Assembly: GCF_004766045.1 (NCBI RefSeq)
Contig: NZ_SPQQ01000007.1
Location: 124,001-188,000, forward strand
DNA: 64,000 nucleotides
Direction of reading: 5' to 3'
DNA from: Desulfosporosinus fructosivorans
GTDB taxonomy: Bacteria > Bacillota > Desulfitobacteriia > Desulfitobacteriales > Desulfitobacteriaceae
In this document: positions 57,644 through 64,000 of the stretch, one piece after another
Position numbering within the stretch: position 1 is the first letter of the stretch
Layout of the letters: every line of letters begins with the position of its first letter
Made by a program: the position numbers and the translations under genes
The notes under the pieces: model-generated
Told to the model about the DNA's origin: nothing
The model's input: the letters and a program-made list of their open reading frames with translations, nothing else
Databases searched by the model: none

Positions 57644-58642
57644 ATGGAAACATTATACGTACCGTTACTAATAATTGTTCTTGCTTTTGTACTCTTGAGT
57701 GTAATTCTTTCTTTTATCCCGGTAGGACTCTGGATTTCAGCATTAGCCGCAGGGGTTAATGTCGGGATTTTCAATCTGGTTGGTATGCGTTTAAGACGAG
57801 TGGTTCCGTCGAAAATCGTAAATCCTTTGATTAAGGGACATAAAGCAGGTCTAGGGATTTCTACAGACCAGTTGGAAGCTCACTATCTAGCAGGCGGAAA
57901 TGTCGACAGGGTCGTTAATGCTCTGATTGCTGCGGAACGTGCAGCTATTCCGCTCCCGTTTGAACGGGCAGCAGCCATCGATCTGGCAGGCCGAGATGTC
58001 CTGCAAGCCGTCCAAATGTCGGTTAACCCGAAAGTCATCGAAACTCCAGTTGTTTCTGCGGTAGCGCAAAACGGAATTGAGCTTAGAGTCAAAGCCAAGG
58101 TCACTGTACGAGCCAATATTGATCGACTTGTAGGGGGGGCCGGTGAAGAAACAATTATTGCCCGCGTTGGGGAAGGAATTGTCACGAGTATTGGGTCTTC
58201 AGTATCCCATAAAGCTGTCTTGGAAAAACCAGAGTTGATTTCTCAAACAGTGTTAGCAAAAGGGTTGGATGCGGGGACAGCGTTCGAGATCTTATCCATT
58301 GATATGGCGGATGTCGATGTAGGTAAAAACATCGGAGCTCAGCTTCAGATGGACCAAGCCGAAGCGGATAAACGAATTGCCCAAGCTAAAGCAGAAGAAC
58401 GACGCGCGATGGCCGTTGCGAGGGAACAAGAAATGAAGGCATCGGTCCAAGAGATGCGGGCTAAGGTCGTCGAAGCGGAAGCGGAAGTCCCAAGAGCTAT
58501 GGCGCAAGCTTTGCGTGAAGGGAAACTGGGCGTTATGGACTATTACAACATGCAAAATATCATGGCGGATACACAGATGAGAGGCAACATTGCCCAGACG
58601 GGTAAAGCGGATTCAGGCAATGATAGCCTAACGAAGAAGTAG
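57644..58642 (+). CDS. floA: Flotillin-like protein FloA
   Basis: FloA organises functional membrane microdomains. The 332-residue protein has an N-terminal membrane hairpin (about 5-50), the long central band-7-like domain (GHKAGLGISTDQLEAHYLAGGNVDRV and ARVGEGIVTSIGSS), and a C-terminal alanine/glutamate coiled coil (ADKRIAQAKAEERRAMAVAREQEMKASV region). Length and motifs match YqfA/FloA. It follows nfeD, its usual partner. The ribosome site is brought near the ATG by a hairpin. Confidence 0.95.
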   Translation: METLYVPLLIIVLAFVLLSVILSFIPVGLWISALAAGVNVGIFNLVGMRLRRVVPSKIVNPLIKGHKAGLGISTDQLEAHYLAGGNVDRVVNALIAAERAAIPLPFERAAAIDLAGRDVLQAVQMSVNPKVIETPVVSAVAQNGIELRVKAKVTVRANIDRLVGGAGEETIIARVGEGIVTSIGSSVSHKAVLEKPELISQTVLAKGLDAGTAFEILSIDMADVDVGKNIGAQLQMDQAEADKRIAQAKAEERRAMAVAREQEMKASVQEMRAKVVEAEAEVPRAMAQALREGKLGVMDYYNMQNIMADTQMRGNIAQTGKADSGNDSLTKK

Positions 58643-58650
58643 GTGAGATC

Positions 58651-59190
58651 ATGTCGCTCTTCACGGTTGTAATTATCATTTGGGGTATTTACCAGTTGAT
58701 TGTCGCAGTTTCAAAAAAGAAGAGCCTGCAACAATCACCAGGAAAACTCTCTGACTCATTTAAACTGCCAGATGGTAGCACCATAAGAGATGCAATCCAG
58801 GGAATACAAGGTAGCACATGGAGAGAGCAGCTAAAACAAGCAATGCAGGCTGGAACGTTGCAACCGACAGTCCCTCTTGATGTTAAGAAGGCTGAGGACT
58901 ATTATGTTGAAACTGAAGGAACTCAGGGAATCGAAGGCATCCAGGGAACCGAGGGGAGTCAGGGAATCGAAGGGACCCAAGGAACCGAAGGAACCAGTGA
59001 ATACGTAGGAATACTTGGTTTAGAAGCATATAAGAGTGCTGATGAGATTCCTGGTGAGGAAATGGCCACGAATTCGATAGGATTAAGCGGCGTTTCTGTG
59101 ACGGAACGAGAACTCGTCCAAGGGGTTATTTGGGCGGAAATTTTAGGAAAACCTCGAGCCATGCACCCATTCAGAGGACCCCGAATTTAA
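58651..59190 (+). CDS. Hypothetical protein with EGTQG tandem repeats
   Basis: I recognise no family for this 179-residue protein, the third gene behind nfeD and floA. An N-terminal hydrophobic stretch (about 3-18, LFTVVIIIWGIYQLIVAV) suggests a membrane anchor. Residues 88-115 are six-residue repeats of the form EGTQGI/EGIQGT/EGSQGI, encoded by an imperfect 18-base tandem repeat at 58914-58993. The C-terminal part has REAL-like ELVQGVIWAEILGKPRA, found at the end of small flotillin-operon proteins. GGTGAG precedes the ATG 3 bases away. The repeat array could vary in copy number. Confidence 0.65.
   Translation: MSLFTVVIIIWGIYQLIVAVSKKKSLQQSPGKLSDSFKLPDGSTIRDAIQGIQGSTWREQLKQAMQAGTLQPTVPLDVKKAEDYYVETEGTQGIEGIQGTEGSQGIEGTQGTEGTSEYVGILGLEAYKSADEIPGEEMATNSIGLSGVSVTERELVQGVIWAEILGKPRAMHPFRGPRI
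58914..58993 (+). repeat. Tandem repeat coding for EGTQG units
   Basis: GAAGGAACTCAGGGAATC-like 18-base units recur about four and a half times with point changes, keeping the reading frame. Confidence 0.75.
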
Positions 59191-59285
59191 GAAATTTATA
59201 AGAGCAATCTTTGAACACTTAATTAAGTATTCAGAGATACCCTGTATTACATGTAATGGAAATATCCCGGATATGAGAACAACGA

Positions 59286-59316
59286 AAAGACAGCGGCTTC
59301 GGCCGCTGTCTTTTTG
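59286..59316 (+). terminator. nfeD-floA operon terminator
   Basis: AAAGACAGCGGC pairs with GCCGCTGTCTTT across TTCG, followed by TTGTTG. Confidence 0.88.
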
Positions 59317-59328
59317 TTGTTTGATTAA

Positions 59329-59440
59329 ATTGTGAAACTTCTACTTCTATTAAATTGGGCGGTAATCCTACCTTACTTAGGTGGGGGTAGACTCCCTACC
59401 TAGTCTCGATCTTCAACTTTGGTTGAACGAGTCAACTAAA
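59329..59440 (+). repeat. Three-hairpin dispersed element, copy 3
   Basis: It has the same order as copy 1 (20017-20133): a TGTGAAACTTCTACTT start, a middle stem TAGGTGG/CCTACCTA, then TTCAAC/GTTGAA and GAACGAGT. Stem bases differ from copy 1 but still pair, which supports structure. It is preceded by TTTGAT. Confidence 0.55.
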
Positions 59441-59569
59441 GACTATGAGATGAAGAAAGTGAAACAAGATCGTAATGATAAACTTAAATTAATTATAAGA
59501 ACATTTTGTTGGATAATTTTCATTAACTTTTGCCACACTAAAGAGTATCAAACAAAGTGAGGTGAGGGT

Positions 59570-60259
59570 ATGAAAGTACGCGTTAGACCTTGGGGGGTTC
59601 TGGCCATAGTGCTGATTCTCAGTATTGTTCTATCCGGAATTGCCTATGGGGCCTTAGGAGATCGTTTACTAAGCAAGGGGAGTAAAGGACCCGAAGTGAT
59701 CGAACTGCAAAAAAAATTGGTACAGTTAGGTTATGTCGTCGGTAAGACCGATGGAAAATTCGGATCGAAAACAGAAGCGGCGATACGGCGTTTTCAAAAG
59801 GAACGCGGGCTTAGAGTGGATGGATTGGCTGGAACGCAAACAGTCAAGGAGTTAAAGCTCTTAACCGGTCAAAGTACGAATTCGACAGGAAAGGCTGTTG
59901 GCAACAAGAATATTGACATAAACCTCTTAGCGCGTTGTGTAAATGCAGAAGCAAGAGGAGAGCCCTACGTGGGACAAGTCGCAGTCGCTGCCGTTCTTAT
60001 TAATCGGATTTCAGATCCTGCCTTCCCGAAAACGATAGCCGATATAGTCTATCAACCACGGGCCTTTTCTAGCGTGGATGATGGGCAAATTAATTTACCA
60101 CCTTCGGCAGATGCCTTGCGTGCTGCTCAGGAAGCGATAAATGGATCAGATCCTTCAGGAGGAGCAGTCTTCTTTTTTAATCCTGCTAAAACAAAGAATA
60201 AATACATTTGGTCACGACCACAGATCAAACAAATCGGAAATCATATGTTTACGAAGTAG
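59570..60259 (+). CDS. sleB: Spore cortex-lytic enzyme SleB
   Basis: SleB is a lytic transglycosylase that degrades spore cortex during germination. The 229-residue protein has a signal peptide (about 1-27), a PG_binding_1 domain (about 35-95, GSKGPEVIELQKKLVQLGY) and the hydrolase_2 domain (about 115-229) with NAEARGEPYVGQVAVAAVLINR and the catalytic glutamate in that segment. GAGGTGAGGG precedes the ATG. ypeB, required for SleB stability, follows after 10 bases. Confidence 0.94.
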   Translation: MKVRVRPWGVLAIVLILSIVLSGIAYGALGDRLLSKGSKGPEVIELQKKLVQLGYVVGKTDGKFGSKTEAAIRRFQKERGLRVDGLAGTQTVKELKLLTGQSTNSTGKAVGNKNIDINLLARCVNAEARGEPYVGQVAVAAVLINRISDPAFPKTIADIVYQPRAFSSVDDGQINLPPSADALRAAQEAINGSDPSGGAVFFFNPAKTKNKYIWSRPQIKQIGNHMFTK

Positions 60260-60269
60260 GGGGACAAGT

Positions 60270-61634
60270 ATGCATAGAAAATTTTGGATCGGTGCTTTAA
60301 CGGCGGCATTGTTGATTTCCTTGGGTTGGGGGTTTAATGAATACCGCCTAGCGGGAGATTATCGTCTTAAGGCGGAAAATAGTAACCGCAGGGCCTTAAA
60401 CGATTTTGCTAGTCATCTTGATCAGTTAGAGACAGATTTGGCAAAAGGAGACGTAGCCAGTAATTCCACGCAAAAGATTCTCTACTTAAGCCAAGTATCG
60501 AGTATAAGTGATGCAGCGCTGAAGGATTTCGCCCAAATCCCTGCTGAGCAGACTGGACTTAGTTATATTGGTCAGTTTTTAGTCCAAGCTGGTGATTTTT
60601 CTAAGGCATTGACACAACGAATCGCCGGTGGTGGAAAACTTTCTACGGAAGATGAAAAGACATTAAGAGACATGCATGAGCGCCTCATGCCAGTAAATCA
60701 AAAAGTTCAAAATCTCATAGTTAGGATGGACACGGAGAACTTAGTTTGGACAGATCCCACTCCAACCATAAGGCAACGGCTTGGGTTTGGTGGCACTCAA
60801 ATTGCAGAAGCCGCCGCCGATGGGTCTGAAGCTCCATCTAAGTCTGTAAGATCTGGTCTTGACCAGTTGGATGCGAGTCTGCAAAAGCTTCCGCCGTTTT
60901 CTTATACTGGAGAATATGCCACACGTGTTGTTCCAAAGCCACTAGGGCTCCCCTCGGGTGATGTGACAAGAGGACAGGCACAAGGCACTGCACGGGACTT
61001 TCTAAATAAAGTGGGTTATACTAATATTACTCCGGAATTCGGGGGTGATTCACAGGGTCCACTTGGGGGTTATATCTGGAAATATAACGAAGCTTATTTA
61101 GAGGTTAGCCATCAGGGCGGGGTTGTTACATTTTACAGGGATCAGCGTTCTATTGAGCCTCGGACACTGACTCAGGCAGACGCCGTCAGTAAAGCAAAGG
61201 CGATAATGCAATCATTAGGCTGGCAACTGGTGTTAACTTCAAGTGAGGACTTCGGGGCATATGTTCAATTTGAATTTGTTGCTGAAAAAGAGGGGGTAAG
61301 GATATACCCGGATAAAGTAAGGTTGATGATCGCTCTGGATAACGGACAGCTTGTCGGATTTGATGCAGTCCCTTATTACGCGTTCCATCACTCGCGAACC
61401 TTCCCAGAGAAAATATCGATGGACCAAGCTGTTCAGAAATTGCGACCCGATTTTAAGGTATCAGAGAAACGCCTGGCAGTTATCGCCAAAAGTGGTAACC
61501 AAGAGGTGTATAGTTATGAATTCCGCGGTCAGTACCAGGGCGAAGAGTATCTCATATACTTAAATGCTTCTACGGGTGCCGAAGAGAAAATCCAACGGAT
61601 TCTCAAGACGCCACGCGGCGAATTTCTCCAGTAA
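60270..61634 (+). CDS. ypeB: Germination protein YpeB
   Basis: YpeB associates with SleB in the spore and controls it. The 454-residue protein has an N-terminal membrane helix (about 4-24, WIGALTAALLISLGWGFNE) and an N-domain of helices. The C-terminal part is made of PepSY-type modules (about 225-450), with QAQGTARDFLNKVGYTN, QADAVSKAKAIMQSLGW and the closing LIYLNASTGAEEKIQ. ATG 60270 has GGGGGAC upstream and matches the usual MHRKFW start. It is the second gene of the sleB operon. Confidence 0.93.
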   Translation: MHRKFWIGALTAALLISLGWGFNEYRLAGDYRLKAENSNRRALNDFASHLDQLETDLAKGDVASNSTQKILYLSQVSSISDAALKDFAQIPAEQTGLSYIGQFLVQAGDFSKALTQRIAGGGKLSTEDEKTLRDMHERLMPVNQKVQNLIVRMDTENLVWTDPTPTIRQRLGFGGTQIAEAAADGSEAPSKSVRSGLDQLDASLQKLPPFSYTGEYATRVVPKPLGLPSGDVTRGQAQGTARDFLNKVGYTNITPEFGGDSQGPLGGYIWKYNEAYLEVSHQGGVVTFYRDQRSIEPRTLTQADAVSKAKAIMQSLGWQLVLTSSEDFGAYVQFEFVAEKEGVRIYPDKVRLMIALDNGQLVGFDAVPYYAFHHSRTFPEKISMDQAVQKLRPDFKVSEKRLAVIAKSGNQEVYSYEFRGQYQGEEYLIYLNASTGAEEKIQRILKTPRGEFLQ

Positions 61635-61648
61635 TAATAGGTTAAGGA

Positions 61649-61680
61649 TAAGCGAGAGGGAATAATTCCTCTCGCTCTTG
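61649..61680 (+). terminator. sleB-ypeB terminator
   Basis: AGCGAGAGG pairs with CCTCTCGCT across GAATAATT, followed by CTTGC. The T-run is weak. Confidence 0.65.
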
Positions 61681-61733
61681 CAATATTACGCTGCCAAGGA
61701 TGAGTGATAAGGGGCCGTTGACGTTGAATGGAT

Positions 61734-61770
61734 GAGTGTCCCTAGAGCCTTATAATCGCAAGAAGGGATC
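61734..61770 (+). repeat. GAGTGTCCCT...AGGGATC repeat, copy C
   Basis: GAGTGTCCCTAGAGCC and GCAAGAAGGGATC match copy B (15451-15487) and the inverted copy in 2090-2123. Similarity to copy B extends upstream through GTTGAC and GGATG. Confidence 0.5.
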
Positions 61771-61880
61771 AACGAAAATTTTAGTATTTAAACTAGTATA
61801 AAAAAAGGAGTTTTTCTGAGTTAACGAGAATAGGCACATAAGGCATTCTATAAATTGTTCTTGAAAGCGGGGTTTGCCAG

Positions 61881-62981
61881 ATGAAAGTCACCCCATTTAG
61901 CTTAGAGCGATTCTTTTCGAAAACAGAGTTTAATGTACGTTATCATCTTGCAGCCAGTGCGATTCAAGCTTGGTCATTGCGCGAGCTTCTTTGCTTGGCC
62001 AATGACCCGGATTTGCAATTCAGTCTTTTTGCGACGCGGCTAGGTTATACCGAACCCGAGGGAATACCTGAGCTACGTCAGGAAATAACGCGTCTCTATT
62101 CCAATCCTACAGACCCGGATCATGTTTTCGTGACCAGTGGAGCTATTGAAGCTAATTACTTACTATTAAATTCTTTGCTTGAGCCCGGTGATCGATTCAT
62201 CGTTCAGACCCCTTATTACCAACAGCTATCTCAAGTCGGCATAGACCTAGGAGCAACCGCCTTACTTTGGCATTATCGTGAAGATAAGGGCTTTGACATC
62301 CATGAATTTATGGATCTTTTAGACCAGAAACCAGCGCTAGTCATGTTAAATACACCTCACAATCCGACAGGGTTTGTATTTTCTCCAAATGAGATGAGAC
62401 AGATTGCGGAAGTGTGTTTAGAACGTGAGATTTATCTCCTTTCCGATGAAGTCTATCGTGAACTCGGGGAGACTCTTTTGCCATCCATGCGTGACTACTC
62501 GTCCCAAGCAGTAAGCATTGGGAGCATGTCTAAATCCTATGGTTTAGCGGGGCTTCGGGTAGGGTGGATGATGGGTCCTCCTGAGATAATTGCACGTTGT
62601 GCTACTAAACGTGATTATACATCGCTTTGTTCACCTGCACTGGGCCAACATTTAGCACTTACAGCGCTCAAGCATCGGACTAAAATATGGGATCGCAATC
62701 GACAACTGCGTCTTCGAAATATTACCCTGCTCGAAAAGGCCTTCAAGGAAGATCCGACCCTCAGGTGGCAAAAGTCAGAGGCAGGGGTAGTCGCATGGGT
62801 GAGTTACTCTACTAAAATTCCCTCTGAACAATTGGGCAGGGAATTACATCGACGTGGTGTTCTTGTAGCACCGGGGATTTTTTTCGGGGAAGAGGGACAC
62901 TTCCGCTTAGGATTCGGAGGAAATTCCCCTGAGCTTGAAGCGGGGTTAGCCATTATGATGGATTATTTTAAGCAAAATTAG
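61881..62981 (+). CDS. PLP-dependent aminotransferase class I/II
   Basis: The 366-residue fold-type I aminotransferase has the PLP lysine in SMSKSYGLAGLRVG (about residue 215), the NTPHNPTG pattern (about 155) and the Asp in LSDEVY. The substrate is not evident; a capreomycidine-synthase-like or aspartate-type branch is possible. A GCGGGG ribosome site lies 8 bases before the ATG. It is followed by DUF1934 and argS with short gaps, but no arginine-specific link can be read. Confidence 0.88.
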   Translation: MKVTPFSLERFFSKTEFNVRYHLAASAIQAWSLRELLCLANDPDLQFSLFATRLGYTEPEGIPELRQEITRLYSNPTDPDHVFVTSGAIEANYLLLNSLLEPGDRFIVQTPYYQQLSQVGIDLGATALLWHYREDKGFDIHEFMDLLDQKPALVMLNTPHNPTGFVFSPNEMRQIAEVCLEREIYLLSDEVYRELGETLLPSMRDYSSQAVSIGSMSKSYGLAGLRVGWMMGPPEIIARCATKRDYTSLCSPALGQHLALTALKHRTKIWDRNRQLRLRNITLLEKAFKEDPTLRWQKSEAGVVAWVSYSTKIPSEQLGRELHRRGVLVAPGIFFGEEGHFRLGFGGNSPELEAGLAIMMDYFKQN

Positions 62982-63020
62982 ACAATTCCTCACTTTCTCT
63001 CGAAAGGAGAGTAAACCAAA

Positions 63021-63458
63021 GTGCAAAAAAAAGTAACCATCCAGATCAAAGGATCTCAGAAGTATCCAGAAGGACATGTTAACCAGCAGGAATTGAATAC
63101 CGTGGGAACGTATTACGAACGAAACGGTGTTTTCTATCTCGTCTATAAGGATTGCGACAGTGAAAACACAGAATTTGAAGGAGTCACAACATTTATAACA
63201 GTTAAACATGGATTGGTTGGGTTAAATCGTAAGGGCGCGGTTGATAATAGACAAGAATTTAATAAAGGTGTGCTCAATCGAGGTATTTATTCCACTTGTT
63301 TTGGAAAGATATGGCTGAGCGTTATGCCCCATTTAGTAGAATGTGACTTGACAGTCCAGGGGGGACGTATTAGTCTAGAATATGATCTTTTTGTCGAAGA
63401 TAATCTGATCAGTTATAATGTGCTGTTGTTAAACATAAAGGAGGATTTCCCCCAATGA
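63021..63458 (+). CDS. DUF1934 (YwiB-like) protein
   Basis: The 145-residue beta-barrel protein belongs to DUF1934/YwiB, lipocalin-like in fold and of unknown function. It has the pattern KKVTIQIKGSQ...GTYYERNGVFYLVYKD at the start and SLEYDLFVEDNLISYNVLLLNIKE at the end. The start is GTG 63021, after AAAGGAGAG. Its stop overlaps the argS start (ATGA), the common ywiB-argS arrangement of Firmicutes. Confidence 0.88.
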   Translation: MQKKVTIQIKGSQKYPEGHVNQQELNTVGTYYERNGVFYLVYKDCDSENTEFEGVTTFITVKHGLVGLNRKGAVDNRQEFNKGVLNRGIYSTCFGKIWLSVMPHLVECDLTVQGGRISLEYDLFVEDNLISYNVLLLNIKEDFPQ

Positions 63459-64000
63459 GTCTCTATGAGAATATAAAAAGCCGAGTTACAAGTCAGTTGG
63501 AAGAAGCCGCACAAGCTGCGAAAGCAAACGGAGAGTTAAATTTTGAAGAATTACCAAGTTATGTTCTGGAAGAACCGAGAGAAAGGCAACACGGAGATTT
63601 GGCAACAAATTTAGCAATGGTGTTGGCGAAACAAGCGAAACGTTCACCTAGGGATATAGCCACTATACTCATTAAACACCTGAATACGACAGGGACATGG
63701 ATAGAATCCTCCGAAATTGCTGGAGCGGGGTTTATTAACTTCCGATTAAATCCGCTATGGCTTACGGATGTCATTAACGAGGTTACTAAAGCTGGAGAAC
63801 GTTATGGCCAAGTGGATGTCGGAAAGGGTCAAAAGGTTCAGGTCGAGTTCGTGAGCGCAAACCCCACTGGGCTACTCCACATGGGCAATGCCCGTGGTGC
63901 GGCACTGGGTGACAGCCTTGCTTCGTTACTCTCCATGGCGGGGTATGAAGTTACCCGTGAATTTTATATTAATGATACAGGAAACCAAATTCATAATTTT
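63455..64000 (+). CDS. argS: Arginyl-tRNA synthetase, 5' part
   Basis: This gene charges tRNA-Arg and is cut off by the window end after about 182 residues. The N-terminal additional domain (SLYENIKSRVTSQLEEAAQAA, RQHGDLATNLAMVLAK) is followed by the class I core VSANPTGLLHMGNARGAALGD, where HMGN stands for the HIGH motif. AAGGAGG precedes the ATG, and the start overlaps the DUF1934 stop by ATGA. No stop or frameshift is seen up to base 64000. Confidence 0.96.
   Translation, partial: MSLYENIKSRVTSQLEEAAQAAKANGELNFEELPSYVLEEPRERQHGDLATNLAMVLAKQAKRSPRDIATILIKHLNTTGTWIESSEIAGAGFINFRLNPLWLTDVINEVTKAGERYGQVDVGKGQKVQVEFVSANPTGLLHMGNARGAALGDSLASLLSMAGYEVTREFYINDTGNQIHNF

Overview
The window is a chromosomal segment of an anaerobic, spore-forming Firmicute. 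I infer a Peptococcaceae member close to Desulfosporosinus or Desulfitobacterium. The supporting signs are a selenocysteine tRNA, the SCIFF peptide with its radical SAM maturase, a Lon protease of the type found in spore formers, the SleB/YpeB germination pair, strong Shine-Dalgarno sequences, and frequent TTG/GTG starts. The species is inferred from gene order and protein character, not from a search.

Layout. 1-4.9 kb: DUF2889 gene, a 46-codon gene, selC, cvpA, an M18 aminopeptidase, a MscS channel and a DUF951 gene, with intergenic repeats around cvpA. 4.9-16.8 kb: housekeeping core (ychF, rpsF-ssb-rpsR, a MazG-like gene with a CTG start, yybS-like DUF2232, rplI, lonC, dnaB, an FAD dehydrogenase, purB, purA). 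17.0-20.1 kb: tRNA-Lys, a cyclic di-GMP riboswitch ahead of a chemoreceptor, tRNA-Glu, tRNA-Phe and tRNA-Gly, with a relic of the tRNA-Gly anticodon arm. 20.7-24.0 kb: a large secreted CWB2/S-layer-type protein. 24.3-27.3 kb (minus strand): M-box riboswitch, terminator, 36-codon ORF, soluble MgtE-like Mg sensor and Nramp-related transporter, which reads as a complete Mg2+ uptake unit. 27.4-32.1 kb: scfA/scfB, a TPR protein, YycJ and HtrA. 32.3-35.6 kb: TetR regulator and a histidine kinase/response regulator pair.

35.8-47.0 kb is the most distinctive region. It is a RiPP locus with an ECF sigma factor, an overlapping small protein carrying a leader-like motif and a zinc ribbon, a Nif11-type precursor with an eight-residue core, a convergent radical SAM/SPASM enzyme, a Leu/Ile/Val-type binding lipoprotein, an NHLP-type membrane fusion protein and two NHLP ABC exporters, and a putative HExxH metalloprotease. 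Three promoters in the locus (precursor, radical SAM enzyme, exporter operon) share TGTAATnn-N14-CGTAWTAA with identical spacing. This looks like the recognition site of the locus's own sigma factor and ties the three transcription units into one regulon.

47.3-64 kb: glnS, a 52-aa gene, a TIGR00300-type enzyme, ilvD, an NlpC/P60 hydrolase, ybaK, a diacylglycerol-glucosyltransferase-like enzyme overlapping a convergent radical SAM gene, DUF1836, an nfeD-floA-repeat-protein operon with an unusual structured ribosome binding site at floA, sleB-ypeB, an aminotransferase, DUF1934 and the 5' part of argS. Several families of dispersed intergenic repeats are visible and are described as separate features. 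All identifications rest on reading motifs by eye; no database search was possible.
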